Shown piece after piece: positions 8,870 to 16,716 of a stretch of DNA of 64,000 nucleotides. Positions within the stretch are counted from its first letter, which is position 1, and the number at the start of each line of letters is the position of its first letter. The DNA is from Pseudarthrobacter oxydans (GTDB lineage: Bacteria; Actinomycetota; Actinomycetes; Actinomycetales; Micrococcaceae): the NCBI RefSeq assembly GCF_034258515.1, contig NZ_CP139438.1:3224001-3288000 (forward strand). Reading direction: 5' to 3'. The notes under the pieces were generated by a model that saw only the letters and a program-made list of their open reading frames with translations, made no database searches and was not told the DNA's origin. A program made the position numbers and the translations under genes.

Positions 8870-9841
8870 GTGGCAGGAAACTTGTGGGGCGCCGACGTTG
8901 AGCAGCTGCGGACGCTCGCGAAGCAGTTCGGCACAACGGCGGACCTGCTGCTGCAGCAGTCCACACAGCTGAGCAGCCAGATCAACAACACGCCCTCCTG
9001 GAAGGGCCGGGATGCTGAACATTTCCGTTCCGACTGGAACGGCAACCACCGGGCGCTCCTGCAGAAGACGGCGGCTCGCCTGAAGCAGGAATCAAAGCTC
9101 CTGCTCACAAACGCCGATGAACAGGACAGGGCGAGCAGCGCCGGCGGTTCCGGCGGGCCCGGGACAGGAGGCCCGGGTGCGGGCGTGCCTGGTGGCGGCG
9201 GTCCGGGCGGGACTGTCCCCGGACAAGGCAGCAACAACCCTTGGGGCCCCGGCTGGCTGGCAGATCCGGATTCCCCGTTCCGGGACGGGTGGGACATCTA
9301 CGGCCTCATCAAGGCCTTCCCGAACCTGCGGGCGGGCCTGTTCGACATTGGCGCGATGCTCCATAAGTCACGTATCGGTGACTTCATGGACCCGGTGGCC
9401 TGGCGGGCCTTCCAGAACTCCAACGCCTTCAGCACGTTCTTCAACATGTCCAACAACCTGTTCGAGGGCAAGTTCCATGAGGTACTCAACCTTGCCAAGG
9501 AAGGCAACGCGTTCAAGTACCTTGATGGTTTCAGCAAGGGCCTGGGAGTCGTGGGCGTGGGATTGGACTCCCTCGACGCCTTCAATAACTTCCAGGAGGG
9601 GGACTATGGTTCTGCCGCGTACTCCACCACCAAGGCCCTGCTGGGCGCCGGTTCCTTCGCTCCGCCTCCCATCGGCACGGCCTGCATGGTGGCCAGCGGC
9701 GCGCTGGCCCTCTACGACAACGTGCCTGTCATCCACGACTCCGTCAACTACGTAGGCGATAAGATCGCTGACGGGGCAGAGGCCGTTGGCGACGCTGTCG
9801 GCGACGGCGTGGACGCCGTCGGCGATTTCTTTGGCTTCTGA
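8870..9841 (+). CDS. WXG100-like protein with large C-terminal domain
   Basis: The first 100 residues look like a WXG100/ESX helical hairpin: LWGADVEQLRTLAKQFGTTA, then a turn with TPSWKGRDAEHFRSDW (W-x-G), and a second amphipathic helix. A glycine/proline-rich linker (about residues 104-125) leads to a 200-residue domain with amphipathic helices and a repetitive tail of Gly-Asp-Ala units ending GDAVGDGVDAVGDFFGF. Such N-terminal domains usually mark type VII secretion substrates. The start is GTG 8870 after a GGGGGA run. The C-terminal domain carries no toxin motif I recognise, and no ESX machinery gene is nearby. It heads a three-gene set with the two genes downstream. Confidence 0.7.
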   Translation: MAGNLWGADVEQLRTLAKQFGTTADLLLQQSTQLSSQINNTPSWKGRDAEHFRSDWNGNHRALLQKTAARLKQESKLLLTNADEQDRASSAGGSGGPGTGGPGAGVPGGGGPGGTVPGQGSNNPWGPGWLADPDSPFRDGWDIYGLIKAFPNLRAGLFDIGAMLHKSRIGDFMDPVAWRAFQNSNAFSTFFNMSNNLFEGKFHEVLNLAKEGNAFKYLDGFSKGLGVVGVGLDSLDAFNNFQEGDYGSAAYSTTKALLGAGSFAPPPIGTACMVASGALALYDNVPVIHDSVNYVGDKIADGAEAVGDAVGDGVDAVGDFFGF

Positions 9842-9860
9842 AAACTGAGGAGAACATTCA

Positions 9861-10523
9861 GTGACTGAGACAACAACCACAGCCAGGTCCTCAACCGCCG
9901 GGGGCTTTCCGGATGCCATCGGCTTTGGCTTCGCAGAACTCCTGGTGCTCCTGAACCTCCGGCGCGGCCCGGGCGCCGAAGCATCCGCGAAAGCGCTCCG
10001 GCTGGAGGGCGAACTCGACGACACCCCGCTTCTCTCTGCCGGCGCTTCCTCCCTGGTGGCCCGCGGTGCGGCCACCGTTGAACCGGGCGGTGAGCTGTCC
10101 GTCGACGGCCCGGTCGCCGCGGTCACCAGCGCACTGGCGGAGGCAACCAAACGGGTGCAGATCAACCTGCTGACCGCAGACTCCGTGGACAACGTCCTGT
10201 CTGTGGAGTCGCCCGCTTACCGGATCCTGCTGCAGCCGCGCGCGTACCTTAGCTGGTTCGCCATGGCCCAGCGCCCCGATTCCACGCCGGCGGAAGTCAA
10301 CTTCTTCATTGTGCGCAAGCACCTCGAAGAGAACCCCTCCGGCGGCGCCACCATCCGGCTGCTGGTGGACGGGGCCGGGCAGCAATTGCTGGTTAAACGC
10401 AGCGGCCAGGGCTGGGCCGTGGGATACGGCATTATCGATGGCCCTGCGGAGCCCATCCGGGAAATCGACGGCCTCACCGACAGCCAGGTGCTGGACCACA
10501 TCCGATCAATCCGACAGGACTAG
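9861..10523 (+). CDS. unknown protein downstream of WXG100-like gene (possible EspG-like chaperone)
   Basis: This 220-residue soluble protein starts at GTG 9861 with a strong GAGGAGAA site and lies 19 bases after the WXG100-like gene. It has an N-terminal helical part (FAELLVLLNLRRGPGAEASA), a middle section resembling a winged or beta region (SSLVARGAATVEPGGELSVD), and a C-terminal beta-rich half. The general plan of length, 'SSLVARG', and alternating helix and sheet recalls EspG-type chaperones of ESX substrates, but I cannot align a diagnostic motif. It might equally be an immunity or accessory protein. The family is not recognised. Confidence 0.55.
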   Translation: MTETTTTARSSTAGGFPDAIGFGFAELLVLLNLRRGPGAEASAKALRLEGELDDTPLLSAGASSLVARGAATVEPGGELSVDGPVAAVTSALAEATKRVQINLLTADSVDNVLSVESPAYRILLQPRAYLSWFAMAQRPDSTPAEVNFFIVRKHLEENPSGGATIRLLVDGAGQQLLVKRSGQGWAVGYGIIDGPAEPIREIDGLTDSQVLDHIRSIRQD

Positions 10524-10524
10524 C

Positions 10525-10962
10525 GTGCAGAACGGCATTCCAGGCAGCAACAACCCGGGCAACGTTTCCGGCTCCGACGACCAGGTCCGCGCCTACCACG
10601 ACCAGGCCTTGGCACAGGGTGAGAAGCGGATCCTGTTCCGCACTGCGGAGGGCAGGCTTCACAGCTATGCCAGGGAAGAGCTCGGCGTGGTCACGGCGAG
10701 CTCACACCCGCAGGTGCGGTCCGCCGGCGGCTTCCTGCTGATGGCCGCTTTCTTCGCGGCCGTGGCGGTTTTTTCCGTCATGCTGGTGGCCGGACCCACC
10801 AGCCGCGGCCAGGACCCGCTGTGGGGCGCCCTGATCCTGACCGTTGCCGGAATCGGCGGTGTCTTGTACGCCGGGCGGATGGCGAGCGTGGCTTCCCGGG
10901 CCAAGCGCCTGCGCGCGGAACGGGGAGTCCCCGAGCCCACTGCCCGCCAGTTCGACAGGTAG
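10525..10962 (+). CDS. 145-residue membrane protein ending the WXG100-like operon
   Basis: The GTG start lies two bases after the preceding stop (TAGC-GTG). A 65-residue polar N-terminal part (starting QNGIPGSNNPGNVSG) precedes two transmembrane helices (about 70-93, LLMAAFFAAVAVFSVMLVAG, and 103-122, LILTVAGIGGVLYAG) and a basic C-terminal tail. The polar part probably faces the cytoplasm. Tight spacing makes it co-transcribed with the two genes upstream, so it may anchor or dock the complex. No family is recognised. Confidence 0.6.
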   Translation: MQNGIPGSNNPGNVSGSDDQVRAYHDQALAQGEKRILFRTAEGRLHSYAREELGVVTASSHPQVRSAGGFLLMAAFFAAVAVFSVMLVAGPTSRGQDPLWGALILTVAGIGGVLYAGRMASVASRAKRLRAERGVPEPTARQFDR

Positions 10963-11031
10963 CACCCCGCCGGTTGTGACTGCCGGACCGGGCAGTGACG
11001 TAACCGACTGCGCCGTCCCGGTTCCGAAGTC

Positions 11032-11037
11032 TAAACT
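11032..11037 (+). promoter_or_regulatory. -10 box (TAAACT) for asd, probably leaderless
   Basis: TAAACT is followed by six bases (GGACGA) and then the asd ATG, leaving no room for a ribosome binding site. Confidence 0.5.
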
Positions 11038-11043
11038 GGACGA

Positions 11044-12186
11044 ATGACTACAGCAGCTACCCCTTCCGTCGGCCTGGTCGGATGGCGCGGCATGGTCGGT
11101 TCCGTCCTGATGCAGCGCATGCAGGACGAGGGCGACTTCGCCAACATCAACCCGGTGTTCTTCTCCACGTCCAACGCGGGAGGTGCCGCGCCGACGCTTG
11201 CTGGAACAGCAGCAGGCAGCGCCGGCAAGCTCGAAAACGCGTTCGACGTCGACACGCTGGCTAAGCTGCCCATTATTGTCACCGCCCAGGGCGGCGACTA
11301 CACCAAGCAGGTCCACGGCGAGCTGCGCAGCCGCGGCTGGGACGGCCTCTGGATCGACGCCGCCTCCACCCTGCGCATGAACGACGATTCAATCATCGTG
11401 CTGGACCCGATCAACCGGGACGTCATCGACAAGGGCCTGGTGAACGGCACCAAGGACTTCATCGGCGGCAACTGCACGGTCTCGTGCATGCTTATGGGCC
11501 TCGGCGGCCTGTTCAAGAACGGCCTGGTGGAGTGGGGCACCTCCATGACCTACCAGGCTGCCTCTGGCGGCGGCGCACGGCACATGCGTGAGCTCCTCAG
11601 CCAGTTCGGCACGCTCAACGCCGAGGTCAGCACGGAACTGGACGATCCGGCGTCGGCCATCCTGGACATTGACCGCAAGGTCCTGGCCCACCAGCGGACT
11701 GACATTGACGCCACCCAGTTCGGCGTGCCGCTGGCCGGCTCCCTGATCCCCTGGATCGACGCGGACCTGGGCAACGGCCAGTCCAAGGAAGAGTGGAAGG
11801 CCGGGGTGGAGACCAACAAGATCCTGGGCACCTCCGAGGAAAACCGCGTGATCATGGACGGCCTTTGTGTCCGGATCGGTGCCATGCGCTCCCACTCCCA
11901 GGCCCTGACGCTGAAGCTCCGCGAGGACCTGTCCGTCGCCGAGATCGAGAAGCTGCTCGACGAGGACAACCAGTGGGCCAAGGTGGTTCCGAACACCAAG
12001 GAAGCCTCCATGGCCGACCTGACCCCCGTCGCCGCCTCCGGCACCCTGGACATCCCGGTGGGCCGCATCCGCAAGATGGAAATGGGCCCGCAGTACATCA
12101 GCGCCTTCACCGTGGGCGACCAGCTCCTCTGGGGCGCCGCCGAGCCGCTGCGCCGCATGCTCAACATCGCCACCGGGAACCTGTAA
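11044..12186 (+). CDS. asd: aspartate-semialdehyde dehydrogenase, E. coli-type
   Basis: Asd reduces aspartyl phosphate to aspartate semialdehyde for lysine, diaminopimelate, threonine and methionine synthesis. The 380-residue sequence follows the enterobacterial form closely: [18 protein letters not shown] at the nucleotide-binding N-terminus, [23 protein letters not shown], the catalytic [17 protein letters not shown] (Cys144), [16 protein letters not shown], and [20 protein letters not shown]. Corynebacterial Asd begins instead with a VGATGQVG-type fingerprint. No aspartokinase gene is adjacent, unlike the classic actinobacterial lysC-asd operon. The ATG appears leaderless, with TAAACT six bases upstream. 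Assignment is very secure; the unusual subfamily is noted in the findings. Confidence 0.97.
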   Translation: MTTAATPSVGLVGWRGMVGSVLMQRMQDEGDFANINPVFFSTSNAGGAAPTLAGTAAGSAGKLENAFDVDTLAKLPIIVTAQGGDYTKQVHGELRSRGWDGLWIDAASTLRMNDDSIIVLDPINRDVIDKGLVNGTKDFIGGNCTVSCMLMGLGGLFKNGLVEWGTSMTYQAASGGGARHMRELLSQFGTLNAEVSTELDDPASAILDIDRKVLAHQRTDIDATQFGVPLAGSLIPWIDADLGNGQSKEEWKAGVETNKILGTSEENRVIMDGLCVRIGAMRSHSQALTLKLREDLSVAEIEKLLDEDNQWAKVVPNTKEASMADLTPVAASGTLDIPVGRIRKMEMGPQYISAFTVGDQLLWGAAEPLRRMLNIATGNL

Positions 12187-12205
12187 CGCTTCCGCTGCCC
12201 TCGAG

Positions 12206-12261
12206 CGGCCCTTCCCCGCACAAACGGTGTTGACCGGCACCGTTCCTGCGGGGCAGGGCCG
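12206..12261. repeat. long imperfect palindrome (GC-rich hairpin, copy 1)
   Basis: Inner arms CCCCGCA (12214-12220) and TGCGGGG (12247-12253) and AACGGTG (12223-12229) and CACCGTT (12238-12244) surround an 8-base loop, and GGCCC/GGGCC extends the stem outward. It separates the convergent asd and DUF559 genes and could terminate both transcripts, although no T-run follows. A related hairpin lies on the other side of the DUF559 gene. Confidence 0.65.
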
Positions 12262-12270
12262 TCCACGTTG

Positions 12271-13233
12271 TCAGGCGGACCTTCTCCGGGAGCGTTCTGC
12301 CATGGCCTGGATGCGGCGGTTGAGCTCGGCAGGGCGATCAAGGTGCGCCCACACCAGCCGAAGAACCAACCACCCCTCCTCGATCAGCGCGGTCTCCCGC
12401 CGGCGCTCGGCCAGCAACACCTCGCCCGTGGACCGGTAGTCCGTGTACTTGCCGGCGCCGTCAAACTCGATGATGATCTTCGATCCAGGGTCGGCAAAAT
12501 CAGCGCGGAAGAGCCCGACGGACGTTAGTATCTCGACCTGGGGTGTGAAGTTTCGTCTGCCAAGGGAATGCAGCAGTAGCCTGGTTCGCGTTTCGCCTGC
12601 CGATTCTGAGCGTCCGTCAAGCGAGTCGAGGAGAAGACGCGCGCGCCGGCTCCCCCGCTTTTCCGGCCCTTCGTCGAGGAGCCGGCGCAACGTAGGCAGG
12701 TCGGCTCCTTTCCGGAGAGCGTGGTCGCCTATGACGGCGGCCTGCTCAAGTGGCAGGGTCCGGGCACAGTCCAGGACGGTCCTCGCAAGGCTGGTTGCGA
12801 GAATTTCCCTTCCGTCACTGGTCAGGAACGATGTGAGATCCGTGCTGCCGAGGCGTGCCCGATGCGTCCTGACGTCTTCGCCGGCATTCTTTCGCGAGTT
12901 GGCGTAGCCCGTGGTGACATGCACCCGTGGCCCCGCGCCCCAGACCTGGCATTCATGCAACCTTGCTGCGCTCACGTGGCTGTACCGTGACGCCCCGCCC
13001 GTGGACAAGTGGTGGGCGTGCACCAGCAGGCCATCCCGAACCCATGGCTTCAAACCGTGCCAGTAGGTGCTTCGGACGTACGCACCCCGACGCAGCCGGA
13101 TGACCAGTCCCGTGCGCACTGCCGCCGTCAGTATCCTGTCTTCGAGGCCCGCGCGCGACAACTGTTGAGTTGCTGCCACAGGGAACTCGGGCCAGCGCTC
13201 GTCCAGCAGTTCCCGGATCTTGTCAGGTTTCAT
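12271..13233 (-). CDS. DUF559-type protein with AbiEi-like winged-helix N-terminus
   Basis: The 320-residue protein begins with a helix-turn-helix region like the AbiEi antitoxin domain (AATQQLSRAGLEDRILTA, then LVIRLRRGAYVRS) and ends with a DUF559/very-short-patch-repair-like nuclease fold: IIIEFDGAGKYTDYRSTG, then ERRRETALIEEGWLVLRLVW. The E-x-D-G core and the later Glu/Arg residues fit a PD-(D/E)xK-like site. Such proteins are common and variable in Arthrobacter and are poorly understood. I chose ATG 13233 (MKPDKIREL); an in-frame ATG at 13254 is also possible. No AbiEii toxin gene is adjacent. Related hairpins flank the gene on both sides. Confidence 0.75.
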   Translation of the reverse strand: MKPDKIRELLDERWPEFPVAATQQLSRAGLEDRILTAAVRTGLVIRLRRGAYVRSTYWHGLKPWVRDGLLVHAHHLSTGGASRYSHVSAARLHECQVWGAGPRVHVTTGYANSRKNAGEDVRTHRARLGSTDLTSFLTSDGREILATSLARTVLDCARTLPLEQAAVIGDHALRKGADLPTLRRLLDEGPEKRGSRRARLLLDSLDGRSESAGETRTRLLLHSLGRRNFTPQVEILTSVGLFRADFADPGSKIIIEFDGAGKYTDYRSTGEVLLAERRRETALIEEGWLVLRLVWAHLDRPAELNRRIQAMAERSRRRSA

Positions 13234-13317
13234 GGTCCAAGAGTGGTCCGCCATGGCGCACTGGCGGAAGCAGGCCGCAGCAGGATGTGGACAGTCGCCA
13301 CGACCTGATACCCGACA

Positions 13318-13393
13318 GCGGCTCTGCCCCGCACGAGCGGTCTTGCACAGCACCGCTTGTGCGGGGCAGCACCGCTTGTGCGAGCAGGGCCGC
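13318..13393. repeat. compound palindrome with internal direct repeat (GC-rich hairpin, copy 2)
   Basis: CTGCCCCGCAC (13324-13334) and AGCGGT (13336-13341) pair with ACCGCT (13352-13357) and GTGCGGGGCAG (13359-13369), giving an 18-bp stem with a single G-T wobble. A 14-base unit GCACCGCTTGTGCG is repeated at 13350-13363 and 13369-13382, and outer arms GCGGC/GCCGC close the element. It shares its core with copy 1 at 12206-12261. Confidence 0.7.
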
Positions 13394-13397
13394 AGAG

Positions 13398-14507
13398 TCA
13401 GTTGTCCAGGAACATGAGGTAGCGTTGGGCGGCTTTGGCGAACGCTGCCCTGGCGGCCGGCCCCAGCGGCTTGGTGGCGTCGAAGAGTTCGGGCACGACG
13501 GCGGCGCGCGGGCCGGCGCCGTCGCGGGACCATGTGCCGATCACCTCTCCCCCGGCCACCAGTGTCTTCTTGAAGACGCCATTGCCGCCGGGCACGATCC
13601 TGTCGGAATGCTCGGGCGGCAGGACCGCGCGCCGGTCAGCATAGCCCAGCAGGAACTCGTCGAAGCCGGGCAGCAGGAGGACGGACCGTTGTCCGGGCAG
13701 GCCGCCGTCAAGGAGAGATGCTGTCTCAGCCGACAGCCAATAGGTTGTGCCCCGGAATTCCAGTTCAACCAACTCATGCTTGGCGTCCTCAAAGGCGGCG
13801 CGAACCTCGGTGAGGGGAAGCTGGGTCCACCAGGCGAAGTCACGAAGGGTGGCAGGGCCGTGGCTTCGGAGGTACCGCAGCAGTAACTCCGCGACGGCTT
13901 CCTGCCGCTCCAGGCTGCGCGAAACGGGTATCCATTCCTCGAAGGGCACCAGCAACTGCTGGTTCTTGGCCAGCGGCCCCTGAACCAGCCACGCGTGCCG
14001 GCACAGGGCCCCCAGGATGTGGATGCCCCGTTGGCCCCGGGTCGGCTGCCCCGCTGCGTCGAAGGCGGCGAACAGTTCGGTGCGGCTGGCGGGACCGGCC
14101 CCGGCAATATGCTCCAGCGCGATGTCCCGGCACTTCTCGATGTCCGCCCACGTGATCTCCAGTTCCCGGTGCCGCGCGGCAATACTCCTGGTGAGCCGGT
14201 CCGCTGTGAGGTCAAGCATCCACCGCAGGTCCTCCGGAGCTACCAGGTGCAAGGTTCCGCGCATCGGCCAGGACCGCACCACGGCACCTGAATCAATGGC
14301 GGATCGGACATCGGTGAGGCCGCATCCGGACACCCTGGCGCCCACAGCCCACATGGCTGCCTGGAGGTCCTGGGCCTGCATGGCGGTCATCCAACGCACC
14401 GCTTCGGCGACCGGGCCGAACGCGTGGGTTCCCCCTGCGAGGCCCTGCGAAACCATCCTCAGGCGGCCCAGGATTTTGGGGTTGCGCCGGTGCAGGTCGA
14501 CAGCCAT
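13398..14507 (-). CDS. winged-helix DNA-binding protein (HTH_42, AlkZ/AlkX-like)
   Basis: The 369-residue protein resembles the HTH_42/DUF1006 family, to which the interstrand-crosslink DNA glycosylase AlkZ belongs. Visible family features are RWMTAMQAQDLQAAMWAVGA near residue 40, SWPMRGTLHLVAPEDLRWML (about 79-98), a central RTELFAAFDAAGQPTRG region, and a C-terminal LLPGFDEFLLGYADRRAVL. AlkZ's catalytic Gln pair would lie in the QAQD region, and Q44 and Q46 are present. Whether this protein is a glycosylase is unproven. The ATG appears leaderless, with TAAGAT six bases upstream. A compound palindrome lies just after its stop. Confidence 0.8.
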   Translation of the reverse strand: MAVDLHRRNPKILGRLRMVSQGLAGGTHAFGPVAEAVRWMTAMQAQDLQAAMWAVGARVSGCGLTDVRSAIDSGAVVRSWPMRGTLHLVAPEDLRWMLDLTADRLTRSIAARHRELEITWADIEKCRDIALEHIAGAGPASRTELFAAFDAAGQPTRGQRGIHILGALCRHAWLVQGPLAKNQQLLVPFEEWIPVSRSLERQEAVAELLLRYLRSHGPATLRDFAWWTQLPLTEVRAAFEDAKHELVELEFRGTTYWLSAETASLLDGGLPGQRSVLLLPGFDEFLLGYADRRAVLPPEHSDRIVPGGNGVFKKTLVAGGEVIGTWSRDGAGPRAAVVPELFDATKPLGPAARAAFAKAAQRYLMFLDN

Positions 14508-14513
14508 GTGCCC

Positions 14514-14519
14514 ATCTTA
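14514..14519 (-). promoter_or_regulatory. -10 box (TAAGAT) for the HTH_42 gene
   Basis: On the minus strand TAAGAT is followed by six bases and the ATG at 14507, with no Shine-Dalgarno, so the mRNA is probably leaderless. Confidence 0.5.
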
Positions 14520-14587
14520 GGCCCGGTTCCGGGCCGCCCGCCCGCGCGCCTGGCCCGGGGTGGTGGATGACCCTGACACCGCCCGGG

Positions 14588-15655
14588 CTAAAGCTCCAAG
14601 CCGATAAGCAGTGGTTCCGGGTGCAGCCGGATGCCAAAGCGCCTTTCGACGCCGGCACGCACCTCCCGCGCCACCGCCAGCACGTCCTGAGCGCTGGCAG
14701 AGCCGCGGTTGGTAATAGCGAGGGTGTGCTTGGTGGACAGGGACGCCCGGCCCCCGCTCACACTGCCCGGCTCCAGCCCAAAGCCCTTGCCGAAGCCCGC
14801 CTGGTCGATGAGCCACGCCGCGGACAACTTCACCATCCCGTCATGGCCCGCCGGGTAGCGGGGTGCCTTTTCCGGAAGGGCTGCGGCGATTTCAGCGGGG
14901 ACGATCGGATTGGTGAAAAACGACCCCGTGGAATAGGTGTCCCTGTCCGCCGGGTCCAGCACCATTCCCTTTGATGCCCGCAGCCGCAGCACTTCCCGGC
15001 GCACGTCCGTGGAGTAGGCCCGCTTGCCCTGCTCCACGCCCAGCGAGCGGGCCAGCTCCGCATACCGGATGGGAGCGCTCATCCGGCCGATGGGCAGCTG
15101 GAACTCCACGGTCAGCACCACGTAACGCGGCGAGCCATTGGTGGTGGTCTGTTTGAGGATGGAGTCCCGGTAGCCGAACTTCAGCTCCGAGTTCGTGAAA
15201 GTCTTGACGGCGTTCCGCTCGCGGTCCCAGGTCCGGACGGCGGCGATGGTCTGGGACACGTCGGAGCCGTAGGCGCCGACGTTTTGCACCGGGGTGGCCC
15301 CCGTGGAGCCCGGGATGCCGGCGAGGGCCTCAATCCCGGACCACGCGTGCAGAACAGCGTATTCCACCAGCCTGTCCCAGTTGTGGCCGGCCTGCACCAC
15401 CACGGCCACGCCGCCGCAGGAATCCTCCGCGTTGACCGTGAAGCCTTCCGAGGCGATCTTCACCACCGTACCCGGGAACCCGTCGTCGGAAACCAGCAAG
15501 TTGGAGCCTCCGCTGATGATCAGCAGGGGCTCCCCGGCGGCGTCGGCTGACCGGACGGCCTCGATGATCTCAGCCTCGGTGCGGGCCTCGATGTAGGTGC
15601 CGGCGGGGCCCCCGACGGCGGCCGTTGTGAGCTGGGAAAGCAGGGTGGAAGTCAC
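14588..15655 (-). CDS. murB: UDP-N-acetylenolpyruvoylglucosamine reductase
   Basis: MurB uses NADPH and FAD to make UDP-N-acetylmuramic acid for peptidoglycan. The 355-residue protein has the FAD-binding domain with PLLIISGGSNLLVSDDGFPG (about 43-62) and IEALAGIPGSTGATPVQNVG (about 103-122). The substrate domain has FGYRDSILK, the active-site Ser loop STGSFFTNPIV and the C-terminal catalytic Glu in LHPEPLLIG. The presence of the FGYRDS stretch fits type I MurB. The start is GTG with TAGGGT six bases upstream. The neighbouring hot-dog dehydratase pair is a recurrent actinobacterial association. Confidence 0.95.
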   Translation of the reverse strand: MTSTLLSQLTTAAVGGPAGTYIEARTEAEIIEAVRSADAAGEPLLIISGGSNLLVSDDGFPGTVVKIASEGFTVNAEDSCGGVAVVVQAGHNWDRLVEYAVLHAWSGIEALAGIPGSTGATPVQNVGAYGSDVSQTIAAVRTWDRERNAVKTFTNSELKFGYRDSILKQTTTNGSPRYVVLTVEFQLPIGRMSAPIRYAELARSLGVEQGKRAYSTDVRREVLRLRASKGMVLDPADRDTYSTGSFFTNPIVPAEIAAALPEKAPRYPAGHDGMVKLSAAWLIDQAGFGKGFGLEPGSVSGGRASLSTKHTLAITNRGSASAQDVLAVAREVRAGVERRFGIRLHPEPLLIGLEL

Positions 15656-15661
15656 CAGACA

Positions 15662-15667
15662 ACCCTA
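15662..15667 (-). promoter_or_regulatory. -10 box (TAGGGT) for murB
   Basis: Minus-strand TAGGGT, six bases and then the murB GTG suggest leaderless transcription. Confidence 0.45.
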
Positions 15668-15694
15668 TCGGCAAAGTGGGACACGCTTCCCGGC

Positions 15695-16132
15695 TCAGCT
15701 GAGCCGGACGACGGCCTGGGCCTTCATCAGGACCTTTTGTCCCGCGGAAACAACGGTGAGGTCAACTCGTGCGGTGTTCGCCTCGGCGTCGAGCTTGCCA
15801 ACGATGCCGCTGACTTCGATGGTGGCGCCAGGCTGCTCGGTGCCCGTGGTGTCCGTGACCAGGACGGGCTTGGTGAAGCGGGTCTGGAAGTCGACGACGG
15901 CGGCCGGGTCGCCTGCCCAGTCAGTGACCAGCTGCACGGCCGAGCCCATGGTGAACATGCCGTGGGCGATGACGCCGGGCAGTTCCACGCTGGTGGCGAA
16001 GGCTTCGTTCCAGTGGATGGGGTTGAAGTCGCCGGATGCGCCGGCGTACTTGACCAGGTCGGTGCGGCTGACCTCGATGGTGCGGCTGCCGATCTCCTGG
16101 CCGGCGCTGAGGTCGTGAATGCTGTGGCTCAT
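15695..16132 (-). CDS. MaoC-type hot-dog dehydratase (HadB-like)
   Basis: The 145-residue protein carries the hydratase-2 motif with the catalytic Asp and His: YAGASGDFNPIHWNEAFA (about 30-47), followed by GVIAHGMFTMG (about 54-64). HadB-like subunits pair with HadA-like partners to dehydrate 3-hydroxyacyl thioesters in fatty or mycolic acid elongation. Here the partner is encoded two bases upstream on the same strand. Arthrobacter lacks mycolic acids, so the substrate is probably another acyl chain. Next to murB the pair is conserved in several actinobacteria. Confidence 0.88.
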   Translation of the reverse strand: MSHSIHDLSAGQEIGSRTIEVSRTDLVKYAGASGDFNPIHWNEAFATSVELPGVIAHGMFTMGSAVQLVTDWAGDPAAVVDFQTRFTKPVLVTDTTGTEQPGATIEVSGIVGKLDAEANTARVDLTVVSAGQKVLMKAQAVVRLS

Positions 16133-16134
16133 GG

Positions 16135-16596
16135 TTACTGTCCCTCTCCTCGGACCAGGATGGACGACGTGGTGGTGGTGACGGGGTCACGGGAATCATC
16201 CGTGCCGAGGGCAAAGATCTCCGAGCGCGTGGTGATCATTGCCCCGCCGCCCATGGCCCGGACGCCGTCGACGTGGAGTTCCGCCACGAGGCGGTCTCCG
16301 GCGAAAATCGGCCGGTGGTGGGTGAAGCGCTGGTCTGCATGGACCACGCGGGAGAAGTCGATGCCCGCTTCCGGATCCTCGATGAGCTGGGCGTCGGCGC
16401 GCTGGGCAATGATGATGGCAAACGTCGGAGGGGCAACAAGATCCGCGTGGCCCAGGGCCTTGGCGGCGTCGACGTCGAAGTGCGCGGGATGGGTGGCCTT
16501 CACGGCGCGGGCGAACTCGCGGATTTTCTCACGGCCAACGTCGTACACCTCTGCGGCAGGGTAGCTTCGGCCCTGCAGGTCCGGATTGATAGTCAT
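16135..16596 (-). CDS. MaoC N-terminal-type dehydratase subunit (HadA-like)
   Basis: The 153-residue protein has the FAS1-type dehydratase domain: YPAAEVYDVGREKIREFARA near the start, then VAPPTFAIIIAQRAD and VVHADQRFTHHRPIFAGDRL, the family's central helix and strand. It lacks the full D-x-N-P-x-H motif, as expected for the substrate-binding subunit that pairs with the HadB-like protein downstream. The genes are two bases apart and form one transcript. The ATG has TAGGCT seven bases upstream and no Shine-Dalgarno. Confidence 0.87.
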   Translation of the reverse strand: MTINPDLQGRSYPAAEVYDVGREKIREFARAVKATHPAHFDVDAAKALGHADLVAPPTFAIIIAQRADAQLIEDPEAGIDFSRVVHADQRFTHHRPIFAGDRLVAELHVDGVRAMGGGAMITTRSEIFALGTDDSRDPVTTTTSSILVRGEGQ

Positions 16597-16603
16597 GGGT
16601 TCC

Positions 16604-16609
16604 AGCCTA
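16604..16609 (-). promoter_or_regulatory. -10 box (TAGGCT) for the HadA-like gene
   Basis: Minus-strand TAGGCT lies seven bases before the ATG at 16596, with no ribosome binding site between. Confidence 0.45.
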
Positions 16610-16649
16610 TCGTTGCCCCGCCCGGCAGGGGACTTGCACCACCTTGATA

Positions 16650-16663
16650 TGATGAATTTATCA
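16650..16663 (+). promoter_or_regulatory. candidate ArsR operator (TGATGAATTTATCA)
   Basis: This near-perfect 14-bp palindrome, followed by a further ATCAATCCATCAAT, is AT-rich against a GC-rich background and lies 54 bases upstream of the ArsR start. ArsR/SmtB proteins usually bind such imperfect 12-2-12 or shorter dyads in their own promoters. Autoregulation is inferred. Confidence 0.45.
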
Positions 16664-16716
16664 ATCCATCAATTCGCTGGCGCATTGGCCGTCAGTGTCA
16701 CGTCGAGGAGCTTCCC

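Noticed and set aside
8870-10962. Complete type VII secretion locus
   Set aside because: No FtsK/SpoIIIE-type ATPase, EccB, EccD or mycosin gene is present in the window; only a substrate-like set is seen.
12271-13233. Abortive-infection toxin-antitoxin system
   Set aside because: Only the AbiEi-like winged-helix part is present; no AbiEii-type nucleotidyltransferase gene lies on either side, and the DUF559 half suggests a different role.
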